A stretch of 64,000 bases of DNA from Chimonanthus salicifolius (Eukaryota; Streptophyta; Magnoliopsida; Laurales; Calycanthaceae): NCBI GenBank assembly GCA_013350335.1, contig CM023540.1, positions 15,691,828 through 15,755,827 of the forward strand, given 5' to 3'. Below are positions 10,430 through 23,500 of the stretch, one piece after another. Position 1 is the stretch's first letter; each line of letters starts with the position of its first letter. Under the pieces are notes generated by a model. That model was not told the DNA's origin and did not search any database. It saw nothing but the letters and a program-made list of their open reading frames with translations. Made by a program: the position numbers and the translations under genes.

Positions 10430-13400
10430 GGCCTGTCATTTGATCCAAGGGAATCCATGGATAGGTTAGTGCTGCAACAAGTTTGCTTGGTGTTTGGATG
10501 TGTGGCCTACAATTTTTTAATGAATTTTTCTTTTTTTCATAAATAAATAAGATTCTTAGAACCCACGGATATTTGGTGCTTCTGTGGTAAATCTCATGAA
10601 GATCTCTTTATGATGATTAAAATAATTATATGTTTATTGTTGGTGCCTAATTTCTTCTTTAACTGAAATGAATGCAGTCCTCTGTAGTCTGTATATTGAT
10701 TTGCCTGATTTCTTCTAATTTACAAGAAGATGGAAGTCCCTGTCCCTTGGAGGAGAACACCCTCTTCTCTTGAAAAAGAAGGAACACTCAATAACAATGT
10801 TGCAATCTATTACTTGAGTTACATTTGTTGGTTCATCTAGTTATGCTTCTTTTTATTTAAATTTTAAAGTTCAATTGAATATTTAATTAGTGTAAAATTT
10901 AAATTTAAATTATTTGATTGTTGTGGTAAAAATAAGTATCCTCATTTTTTTTAAAGATATCTGGTGAAGATAAGTTCAAGTGGTTAGGAATTTTTTTTTT
11001 TGCCGAAATTTAGTCCACATGTAGAATTTGAAATGAACTTTCAATCCATTGAATATTTTATCTTAAAATTCATGATTTTTTGAAACAATGAAAAAGATCA
11101 ATATATGACATGTATTCTTATTAAGTTCTTTAACACCAAACCAATCCTGTAAGGCATCTACTTTCATATGGGGGCACAACATGCCTTAAATAGATGTTCC
11201 TGTCTTACATTTAAAAAAAAAAACTTTAATGTGATTATTTTAGCAAAGATTCAATATCTAAGTTCTTTTTTAAAAAAAAAATTGTTCCTTCGAACCTATA
11301 TGATTGGATATGATCTAAAGAGAATTATATGTCTAAAGGCTTCCATCTTCATTCGATCATCATATCTCTTGATTTTAAATTTTTAAAATTAATAATTTAT
11401 TCTCATTAAAATGTAGAAGGTTGAGAGATCAATTTGTGGTAGAATTTTACACACTTTATATTTAAGCAATTTTCAATTCATACACTCAACTATGTGAGTT
11501 CTATGACCCATTTACTTGGAAATCTTGTTTGCATAACTCCGGCGATTTTTTTTTTTTTTGAAATTGGTAGGCTCACGTTAGAAAATGCTAAAGAAGAATT
11601 GTTGCAATAGATAATCCTCACTCTGAATGGATGTAACATAGTCCATGGCCCATGGGTTGTTGTCCCACAAGTCCAGGGTCGTAGCAACTCCTCCCCCTTT
11701 CAGTTTGGCCTTGTGATCAAGGCTGAAATTTGGAAATTCTTCTAATGCTAGGTTGCATCAATTCCTTCCTCTCTTCTAACAAACCTTGTCCTCACGGTTG
11801 AAATTGGTAAAATATTGTCCTCTGCTTCCTACGTCGTTCCCTCGATTTTGATTATGAGTGAGTGGGTTGGTTTGCACTTGTGGCCTGAGTGAAACTTTTC
11901 ATCACAATAGAAATAGTCATCTCTCTCTTCTTCTCTACATTTCATTCCACAATATTTTCTTGGCTACAGACAATGTACTAATGGTTGGTTGTCATGCATC
12001 AGCAAAAGTCACCTGGATTTTCTGACTTATCACTTTTCCGTTGTTATTGGAGCCTATTTTCCCTCATCCAGATAAGCTCGATAGCCTACCTCAATGATCG
12101 AGGTCTAAACATTCGAAGTTCACCAACAACTTCCTTTTTCAACCCGCCAAATGACATTTCCACTGTTGTTTAACAAAATTCAACCATTCCCATGGCAAAT
12201 GGAAGTTATACTAACCATATCAGCCTGTTGGAATAGTGGTATCATTCTCATGTAGGTTACCATAATTTCATTTCACTCAGTGACCAATGCTCACGTCATT
12301 AACAAAATATCAGTTTGGCAATTAAGAGTTTAAATGGACGTGGAAACAACATGAATATTCATTTTTCCTTCTCTTTACAATGCCAACGACATCATTGAGC
12401 TTCTCTTTCAATTTCAACATGCTGGAAATGAGTTGGGGACTTCTTGATCCACCTTCAAATGGTGCAAAACTCACTCCGCCAGGACTCAATACGTGCATTC
12501 ATATTCAAACTTATCCCAGCAAGACAATTAGAAAACATGTGACCTGCAAAAGCAGAAGTACACTACACTCATAAATCAAAATTGAAGGAATAGATACTAT
12601 AGCCACATCGATGCAATCTATGGCTGAGAAGAAGACATGTGGCAAATCATTTATGGTTTAGAATAATGGCAATCGTGTCAGTGTAATATGAGTGCTCTAT
12701 CATTCAATGGCTCTAATCCTGGGTGTTTCACTATTTCAAGGAGAAAGAAATGGTGAGCCTCGTTCACACGAAAATGGAAGCATTCTATCTAGTATAGACA
12801 ACAGAAAGATGTGATTTGAAACCACTCCAGTGGCAATTTGGAGCTGAAATAAGCAGTTTCCAGATGGAAAGCACTCAGCTCAAATGGTTAATCAGCCTCA
12901 TTATAGATTGATCAACCCCATGACAATTTTGGGGTACATACAAAGACCATCTTATTTACAGAGTAATTTTCTTTTTAATGATCACCTACATATATGTGAG
13001 CATGTCCTTTTCTTTTATTCGCTACTTTAAATTTATGGAGTTACGGAAATGTGATTTTCTTGTATTGTGTGGTCTACTGGTCCTTCTCATTGGCTGGTTT
13101 GCATCTTAAGAGTCAAAACATTATTAATCATTCAAGACTATTATTAAATATTTTTGTTTCAAGTTTACGTTAAGAAATCAATTGCTAATGTATTGCTTGT
13201 GTTGATATTTTAGGTAAAATTTTGTGACATACATTATCAGTATCACCCGCAAGGTTTGAAAGGCGCGGGAAAGAGAATATTCAACAGGAAGAACTCTTCT
13301 TGAGCTGTGTTTTTAGCCAAAATCAAGCATCATCATCACTATTGAAGCCAAAATCAAATAAATACTAACATGATGGGGTTTGAGAGCAAGAGTATGGAGT

Positions 13401-14560
13401 TGTTTAAGGATCAGATATGAACAGGGACTAGACTGAATCTATAGATGGTTTGTGATATCACATATTGCACAGGTAATTTATGGTCAAAACCAAGTGATTG
13501 TTTCATCTTCTCAAAGTTGGTGTAGAGGATAGGAGAATTTGTCTTGGACTAAAAAATCTAATGGGATCTTTTCATGCAAATCTTCTCTCTTTCGTCTCCC
13601 TCTCTTCCGTCTCCCTCTCTTCCAATACTCTGTATCCATACAAGGCCATTTGGTCTTCCCTTGCCCATCCAAAGTTAAAGCCTTTTTTGTTATATCTTAA
13701 AAAAAAAATATGGTGGCTCCAACTATAATCTGGATCAATAATGTGACAGAAGAACATAAGAGATAAACAAGGGACGCATATCATATTTCTTGGGCCCAAT
13801 TTCCATTAAATGGGTGGAAATTTGGCAATCAAAGAGGGACTCTGGATCACAATAATTGATTACATGGACTCATACTGGGGAAGGTGATTAGCTCTTAGTC
13901 TAAGGTGATTCTAGAGAATTTTAGTGATTTCTTCTATATTTTGAATAGAATTTTAGCCTAGCCAAAACAAGTAACTATGGCATATCATATGTGAATTTAA
14001 AAAGACACCGATGAACTAGCAGGTGTTGAAAGAGAGCTGTTTATTGAGAAGTCTTGCATGAATAGTTCAATGTCCGTTAGCTTCTACAATAGTATCCTCT
14101 CCTTGATACAATCCATTGACCATTAAAAGAAAGAAAAACATTTGACTATCTGAAGAAAGGTGTGGGAAGAATGCAATAGACCTGAAATGCAACAGACAGC
14201 TTTAGGTTGAAAGGGTGAAAGCTTGTCTGTGTAACTTCTGAAATTTTATCCTGAGAGATGGTTATTCAGAAAAAAAAAATCATTTTCACATGAGATTTGG
14301 TGGTATTTCCAGACATTTAGTCTCTGCATGAAAATTTAGAATTAAATAATATATTGATAATGAAATTTTGTAGCTTAAATATACGAAATAGAAGCAACTC
14401 ATTTGAACAGCTTGTACTTATTCAATCTGAAGGTGCACACAGATTTGATCTTTCTGACACTTAATAGACCCATTATAAACAATTGCAAGTAACATGTATT
14501 TGATCAAGTGCTAATAAAAGAAATAGGCAAGATGAGTTACCCCTTTCACGATTAAAGAAT
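10430..14560. other. intergenic between CRD1 and the S-acyltransferase gene; no gene recognised
   Basis: The stretch is AT-rich with short reading frames only. The part at 11,640-12,580 has higher complexity and is punctuated by stops in all frames. It may be an old retroelement remnant, but no motif proves it. No RNA gene was seen. Confidence 0.45.
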
Positions 14561-14567
14561 GTGATTA

Positions 14568-17500
14568 TCATGTTTGACAGGAAGCACTTCCCTCCCCTGC
14601 CCTATCATCAACAATGGCTTCATCTGCTTCTGCAAAGTCCTTCTCAGAATCGTTAATTTGATCACTGACAGGAGTTGTTGCAGAACCCAGATTGGATTCT
14701 TGGAGTTCCTGGTCAATAGTAGTAGTTGTGGACCCCTGGTTGGTGTCTACTGGTTCATGATTCACATTATTACAGACCTGAGAAGTCTCCAATTCTTGAT
14801 CAATAGGAAAGAAAAATGGGACATGTGTACTGTCCTCACTACCATCTTTGCTCTTCATGTGATCATCAATATCATTGTAATCCAAATTCTGCAATATCTC
14901 TGGTGACAACATGCTGCCACCAATGGACAGTTTTCTGTTTCCAATTTCTATGTCAATTTTATCTTTCGCATTTATCATATCTCCACCTATATTCGAAGTA
15001 ACAGATCCAATATCTATATGCTCATCCAGGATCCATGCACGGAAATCATTCATTGAAGGTGGAATTGGTGAGAAAAGCAAATCCTTGAAGTTCCTCAGTA
15101 TCCCTCTATTGTACGGGTTCTCCCTTTTATCATATCGATTTCGGAAGTTCTCATAAGTTGTCTGTGATGTCATGCAAAAACACTTTAACAACAGATAGGA
15201 AGTATGGTAGCTACACGAAACATGGCATAAAAAAATGGGAAACTGTAAAATCATCACTGCCACAAATAAAGGTAAAATTTCAGAGTAAAATGAAAAGATA
15301 CAACTCAGGTTGGGTTTGGACTTGACCTGCCTCTATCTGACCTGAATTTGTAGTGCCAAACTTCATAAGCTCAGGTTGTGAAATGGGTCAATCTTACATT
15401 CTCAGTCCAGATTGAACCGAGGCAAGAAACTGAAAAAGAATAACTATATATAGATAGGTATATGCATCGTATGTTTACTTTTAATATGTTTTTTATGTAA
15501 AAAGAGATTATGTAAATGTGTTGAGACCATTTGAGTCCTATCTGGTCGAGGGATGTTCTTGTGTTGGATCTAGTTGGGCTTAGCAAACCCTCACGTCCTC
15601 ACCCATCTTACCTGTGTGCAACTCATATCAACAGAGATACATGTGTATTTTTGTACACAAAACATTGCAAATTCAAATTGATGGTACCTCAAATAGCTAC
15701 ATAACAATTTTTAAACCTCAACAGTCACAGAAATTTATATCCTACACAAATTTCAAGGTTGATTTGGTTTTAATTACTCTATTTCCTTGATGATTGACAA
15801 TATTATGAGAACTAACCATATTTTGGTAGTTCATGGTTGTCAATTCTGCTATGCATTTAGAGTGAGAAAATGGAAAACCATATTAACAATATGCCGTTTT
15901 TCTTTTCCAAATTAGCACCATAGTCTTGAATAGATAATGCATTAGGTAGGAAAAGGCAGAAAACAGTACACCCAACCAGTGCTACGAAAGTCCAGGCCAC
16001 GCAGCTTGCATGGTTGTTCAAATAAACATCAGTTCTGCTAAAAAAATTGACATAGTTTTTTGTAGTACACATCCAATACCCATTCCTATTAGCAGATAGT
16101 TGAAAATTTAATTAGTTCATGCAATAAAGGATATTCCAAAAGAGTATGGAGAAGCTCACCTGATTTGTGCTCATTAGATAGAGATGAAAGATAGTGAGTC
16201 CACCAACAAACCAGACTGCAATGAAACAGTATATGACAAGAGCTACCGATAAGATCTCTCTTGACATAGCATCTTTCAGGGATCCATGCTTCTTGTGTTT
16301 GAGAATGTTCAGACAAGAAAAAGCGAATACATAAAGACACAGAAAAGTAGATGACGATATGAACAAGAAGAAGAACCGGTAGTTACGCTGCAGCAATTTC
16401 AGAATATAAAACTGTTAGAAATCTAAAAAATATGAAAAGTACAAGTAATATTTCATTTAAATAAGGACTTATTGGATATGCCCTAATTGCAATTGGCTTA
16501 ATGGAAGAATCAATTGGTTATCAATTCAAATTAAATCTTAGCACTGCTGATGCGGTGCATCCCTGTGCCACCCCTGCTATTCTGGTTATTTCCTATTTTT
16601 TTTTTCTAGTTTTATTTTAAGCAAGGGCAATCTTGTAATTTTTGCTTTAGTTTATTTTAGTAAGTGAGATAGCCTTATATAAAGCTTGTAGGCCTTTGGG
16701 CAAATAGATACGATGAAATAAAATTCTTCAGATTTCGGAAATCCCTTTGGCGAAAAGCTTGGTTTGGTTTGGCGAGAAGCCGTGACTCGTATTCTCCAGG
16801 TACTCTTCCTCTCTTCCTCTCCTCATCTCTTCTCTTCTCTTCTTCTTCTTTCCTCTCTTTTCTTTCCTTTTATTCTCCCCTTACCTACCGTGATTCCTAA
16901 AATCCCAAACCCCTTTGCCGCTGCCCCAGATTTTTTCCTTTACTTTCGTCCAGCCCTTACACCCTTCATACTGCCTCTGTACCACTCTAGAGACCCCCTC
17001 CTACTGCTGCTACAGTTTCAAGACAGTTCCAAACAGCAACCATAATCCCTGCTGACCATGCCCATACCTTTTGGACCCCTTTCTTAGCCTTCACCACCCT
17101 CTTATCTTCCTTTCCAGCCATCGACGTCTACTCCCAAATCTCTTCCTTGTTTCCGAAGCCTTCCCAAGCCTACTCAGTCTTGCCGCAACCCATATTTCCC
17201 CCTTGTGACTTCCGTAACTTCCTAGCCTCTCTTCCAACATCACCGTAAACCTCCCCTATTAACTTATCCTACCTTCTTTAATTACCAAATTGCTATTAGT
17301 CCCTTTAAACCCATTTAAATTCCATTTAAGCCCTAATTTGATATGGTTTTAAGTGCACGTAAGATCTAATAAGCCCCTTTCTTCTGAAAGGCCTTATATT
17401 TTGAGCTATAACTTGATTTGGATTGTGATTTAAATACTTACATTGAATGCTCTGAATTTTCTTGATTGTTTGTGGTAAATTTTATTATTCTAATTGTTAT

Positions 17501-20500
17501 TATTAATCTTAATTTTAATTTCAACCTCATATTAGTTTATTGTTACATCATAATCACATTTAGGCATTTAGGGTCACCCTTTTGTCTTGTCCTGCGTCAA
17601 CTGCAATGATGTTAGAAACTAAATTAGGAGGATAGTGATTCCTCAATTTTCTGCTAAGATGAACGAACATCAACAATTGGCATTGATAAATGGAGAGAAA
17701 AATGCTCAAAGTATCCTGATTTCAAAACCTCCCCAAATATGTAGTGAAACAATTAACTAGCCATTCAATCAAAGTATTAAAACCAATTGCACTCCAGGGT
17801 CCATTGATGGACACCCTTAACTTTGCACAGTCAGTCCATCATGTACATATGTAAGGAAGTCAACAAAGATACATTTACAGATGGAAGAGATCATGGTAGG
17901 AATACAAAATAATTAAAGAATGATTCTTTAATATGAACTCAAATAAGCCATAGATTAAAATTACTTTCTCATCTTTTGTTTATCACAACCATCAGACATG
18001 ATCTTGCTGCAAAAATGCACAATGTTGTATAAACATGCGACTTTGAATCAAAACAATAGTGATGAGGTTCTAGAGTCACGTTACCTTCCCTACTTTGATG
18101 GATCTAACTCAATTTAATAGATGACAAAATAGTGATAAGACTAGTATTTAAAAAAAAAAAAAACTACAAGTCATAGCACACATTGCCAGAATCATAAATT
18201 TTCTTATGGAGGGATCAATGTGTAATTTAAATTTTTTATGAGCCAAAATGCAAATTCTTTAAACATATATAGACTATAAGAAGGGTTTTTAAAACAATGA
18301 GGGGCCATGGCCCTTTCTAGCCCCCAGTGTCCCCCTCACCCCCACAACAAGAGTTCTGCACATGCATGTTACCCTTTCCAACTACTTTGTTAATGCATCA
18401 TTCTATACTCAGCTCAGAATGTTAGAAGGGCTAATGTGTTTTACGCATGGTATCCATTTGCACCACTGTTGTAACTAAAATGTACAATCAAGGGGTTAAT
18501 AATAAAGATAATAATAGTATAAAAACTTGACAAGTGATTTCAGAAAGAACCAAATTACAGTATTTTAGTATAATTGAAGGTTATCCATATCACAGTTCAG
18601 AAGCAACAAGGTGCACGAGGTAGGATCTTGTTCCTTCTAGTCTTTTATACAATTTCATTGTGAATTAATTTCAACTTCAATATATTGATTTGGTGTACAT
18701 AAGTTGGGAAAACAGTTTGATTTCTATGTTGCCTCATGTGCACAGTGAAGATCATTGACTTCACACAAACAAGGATAAAAGTTCGTTCATCAGAATTAAC
18801 ACCTCCTAATTATAAATTCAGAAGCTAGCATCTCTCGTAGGCAATGGCATGGTGAATTTTCCATTGATATATGTAGGATTAACTATGAAGGAAAATCTTA
18901 GATCATTATCATTGTGGATTCTATCATCAAAAGAACTTAAAAAAAAAAAATTGCATCCTAGAAAAGGTCTTATCTTTAGTAGCTGGGATCAAACTAAGGG
19001 TGAAAAATGCAGCCAATACATATCATATTAGTCGATATGTATCAATATATATATGCCGATATATCGACCGAACATATGCTATCGTTCGTAGAATAATAAA
19101 TTCGGATGATACGAGCCGTTAAACGGATGGATCATATCAGCCCGTATTGACTGATACGTCACAATATCAGTCTTATTCAATTTTCTTTTATCTTTATGAA
19201 AAAACTGTTGTTTCAACCCTTTTTCAGTTTGAATTTTTCATTGGGTATGATTTTAAGAATTCTCAGAAGAAATTTCTTCAAGTGTGAGAATATTTGTCCA
19301 CTCCAAACTTTTTCCCTTAAAATTTGTCCTTTTTTAGTTATTTTTATCAATTTTTTTGATTTTTTGTTCTAAGATAATCCTGATTTCGTGGTTCTTTGTG
19401 AAAATAGTTTAATGAAATATTATTGAGGGTTTATAGAATTGAATGGAAATGTATTAATGTCATTGATAAGTTTGTAGGGTGTTATTGTGATTTTTCAAGT
19501 TTTTTTTTTTTTTGAAAAATTCATGAAATCCGGTTTTCTAAGATAATCCCATTTTTGGGGTTTCTTGTGGAAAAAATGTAAAGAAGTGTTGTGCAAATGC
19601 TTTTGAAATTAAATAAAGAGCCTTTAATATGATTGATATAGTTTTTAAGGTGTTTGTGTGATTTTTCTAATATTCCAACAAATTTATGAAATTCAAATTT
19701 TTTTACCAAAAAAAATTAATGAATTGTAATAGAAGAAATGCGTCATTATGAGATACTAGAGAACATGAATTTCATATTAGGTGTTTTTCATATATATATT
19801 TTTTTTTTTTCCTAAAATTTTTGGACATTTTTCAAATTTTTGGGATATACTTTGTGAGTATCGAAATTTCTACTCTCAAGGGTCTAATACTCTATGAAAT
19901 GGACCTTTAAAAAAATGCTCACACTAGGTTTTCCAATTTTCTTCTTTTTCTGGTTTTTTTTATCTTTTCTTTAAAAATTCAAAATGAAAAGGAGAGAGAG
20001 TTTGTGTCAGCCACAAAATGGCCGATAACGTACATATCGCCGATACACCTATATCGTGATATGTAACGGGAAGCAAATTTTTAACCCTTGGATAACACTA
20101 GTCAAATTGACCGTTGCTAAATTGTTCATCCTTAGTGATTCATTGTTCAAAATCCCAGTCTAAGTGGCAATTTTAATTAAAATTTTGGAAAGAACTTATT
20201 ATGGGATAAGCCAAGAGAAGAAAAAATCACTTTATCAATTGGAAGATCAAATTTGCCAATTGAGAATATGCTTTTAGAATTATGGGTGAGATCTTAAAAA
20301 AAAAAAAAAAAAAACAAAGAGAGAGAGAAGAGAGAAACATTATGGAGGGAAGTTATCAACGTGAGATCGGATAGGAAATAGGGATTTGAACCCAAAAGAG
20401 ATTAGCTGTATAGTAGGCACCTGAATCGTGCTGCATTTGGGAGAACAAGATGAGGAATGTTCTTTAGAATGACAAGTTTTTTGGTTGGAAATGGTCTAAA

Positions 20501-23500
20501 AATCACATTTAAGGTGGAAATTTGGGTGGGAGAGGAACAAGTAAAATTCTCTTCATTAGATTTTATCCACTCCTACCCAAAGGGATTTTCAGTTAAGTAT
20601 TGTATGGAAGATTTTGACAAAAGCCTCTAATACAAAGGGTAAATGCCATTGTTGTCATCAAGATTGTTTGAGTCCTAAGTCCTATGGTGTCATAGAGGCA
20701 CTCGACCAATAAAAAAGGTTTGCCAAATTCCATTACAAGTATCAACCGAAATAAATGGGATAAATGACTAAAATGATGATAATGATGATGATGATGATGA
20801 TGATGATGTGGGTATTGACATTTAAAAAGAAGTTCAAAAATAATCAGATACTACAATTCTCACCACTCCTAGAAAAGATTGATGCTGTAAGTCTTTCAAT
20901 GGGAGGGATAAATTGTTCATATGGGGAATGGAAGCTAATGGGATCTTTTTGAGCAAATCTATTTTTAACCCCATCATCATTTTCCATTTCTCATCCATTC
21001 GGAGTAGACTTTTTGAGTCCTATATTTCTATTCTACCCTCTTAAAAACCATCTCTCCAACACTCCATTCTAGCATATCTTTCCTTATTCCTTAATCCAAG
21101 TCTATAAAAAATCTACCCTTTCTCCTGGACTGATGTAGAACAAGTGGCTGATAAATTCTTGAAGACATACTCACGTCGGATTTAGGAGTCCGAGACCTAT
21201 CTCTCTTAGGATTTACTATTTTCGCATTATTTTTACTTTAGAATTATTGTGTCAAAAGGAAGCTAGGTCGGTAGCTTTCCTATTTGATTTAAGAGTCCTT
21301 TTCCTATTTGATTTAGGAGTCTTTTTCCTATTTGATTTAGGAGTCCTTTTCCTATTTGATTTAGGAGTCTTTTTCCTATTTGATTTAGGAGTCCTTTTCC
21401 TATTTGATTTAGGAGTCCTTTTCCTATTTGATTTAGGAGTCCTTTTCCTATTTGATTTAGGAGTCCTTTTCTATTTTGATTTAGGAGTCCTTTTCTATTT
21501 TGATTTCTTAATTTTTCTTATAAATACAATGCATGTAAGAGAGGGATTCACCTCTTTTGGAATATATGAATTGATATAGATTTACTATCTTATTTTCCTC
21601 TATCATCTCTGCCGAGTTGCAGACCTTACCTTCATTGCTGGTTTTGTTCCGGCCATCGCTGATTCTGGGCTTAATCCCAGAGGAGATACCCTGTTGTCGC
21701 TGCCTTGGGCTTTATCCCAAGCTTATCTCAGTTACAAGTCTTCCGCCCCCTGCCTAGTTGCAGGCTGCGCTACATTATGGACCCTACCACCTGTGGTCCA
21801 TCAATTCTTTGTATGGGGGTTTCTTTTTGTGTCAAGGGACAAGTACAAAACGATTTAGATGGCCTTCCCTCATTTTGTCATTAGTTGGGGATACCTTTGA
21901 GTTTCTGACTTTCTGCCAACTCCATCTTTTAACGTTACCCCACGTATCCATCTTTAACATCTTGAAGCCCAAGACAGCCTTGGCTCCAAGTACCAATGTT
22001 TTTCTATCTTCCTTTCATTTATTTTGCTGACATGTGCTCACTCTTGGAAACTTGAAGGCACAAAACCTCAAAAATTTGTGGTTCCAAATTTGCTTCATCC
22101 ATTGGGCCAACGAGAAATCAGTTGATCACATTTTGTCACATTATTCATTTATGAAACCCATGTGGTCCCTTTTCTTCCTTCCATTATCTACTTGATACTG
22201 TGGAGTTATTGATCCCTATAGGTTGGCTAAGATTCTAAGCCTTTAACAGGAGTTATCAAGTATCCTAGAGAACTATTCTGCCAATAATAGAAGGAATGGA
22301 ATAGAACAATTTAATAGGCCAAAGCATCTGCTAGGGCTTCAACAATAGTTGCATACTAGGGCTTCAGTAAATTCAGTCATAAAGTGGATCTAATAAGGAA
22401 GAACTCCAACGACAAAGCATCACGTATAGAGGGATTTAGTTACTATGGTGAATTACTAGTTTAGATGGGAACTCTTTAAAAACCTTTTTGTTTAAAAGGT
22501 AAGAATAAGCCTTTACATATTACTCATAAAAGAGAATTACAGTATAAGAGATACATCTACTAATTCAGTCCAAAATGTTGAAAATATAAAAGGACATTTA
22601 CGAGAGAGAGTGTTTGTCTTTCCACCCCAACATTGTTTTAAACTTAATAGTTGCTTTTATATCTCATTGCTTGTCCATCGGCTTGGACCAATTGGTGACC
22701 GTAAAGATTTCCTGGTTTTCTTCTCTTTGGTGATAAACTTTTCCAGCTCTTTCTAAAAAAAGACCAGTGATTCATATATTGATGGAAAGAGGCACCCCTT
22801 GAACTTTCAGGCTCTAAACAGTGATAGGAGTGCAAAGGACAAGATAAAGAGCTTCATTATATCAGAAAATATGTGCTGTCTAAATAATCACTTTAAGAAA
22901 GAATCAAAAACCACAATCCAGGTAAACAACTCCAATACAATCAAAATAAACTTGGAGAACCAGAAGATAATGCATGACTTACTAGTCCAATGCATTGTCC
23001 CACCCATGGGCAATGGTGATCAAACCTCTGAACACAATTGTCACAGATTGAGCAATGGGATGCACGGAGTGGACGATAAAGTAAACACGTATCGCAGTAT
23101 TTCACCTTTACAACAGTTCCATTCACTATTACATCCTTAGTTCGTGGTAGTCTTAAACGAGGTGTTCGCCCATTGACCCATTCCATGGATGGAGTAGCAG
23201 TATCAAATGTTTCCTCTAATTCTGGTGCATGTGTATTCCTAGGTAAAATACCTGGATCTCTACCAGATGTTAAGAAGAGAAAAATCAAATCCTGCAATAT
23301 TCATGAAAATATGTAAGATTCTAATCATCTTGCGTAAAAGAGGAATGCTAAGGCAGATAGCACTTTTCCAAGGAATTATCAAGCCATTTTAAATCATTAT
23401 CAGTTTTATAGTGTTTAAAAATTTATTTAAAAATAAATAGTGGTTTGAATGATCTAGTAATGCAGATCTTACCTCTCTATTGGATGTAGGTTGACTCTAA

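Noticed and set aside
16764..17045. 93-codon plus-strand frame rich in Leu, Pro, Phe and Ser
   Set aside because: It is translation of a pyrimidine-rich leader downstream of an LTR-like TATA box; no domain.
21247..21579. 110-codon frame with repeated FDLGVLFL
   Set aside because: It is produced by a 24-bp tandem array in an LTR (24 is divisible by three); it has no start context or homology.
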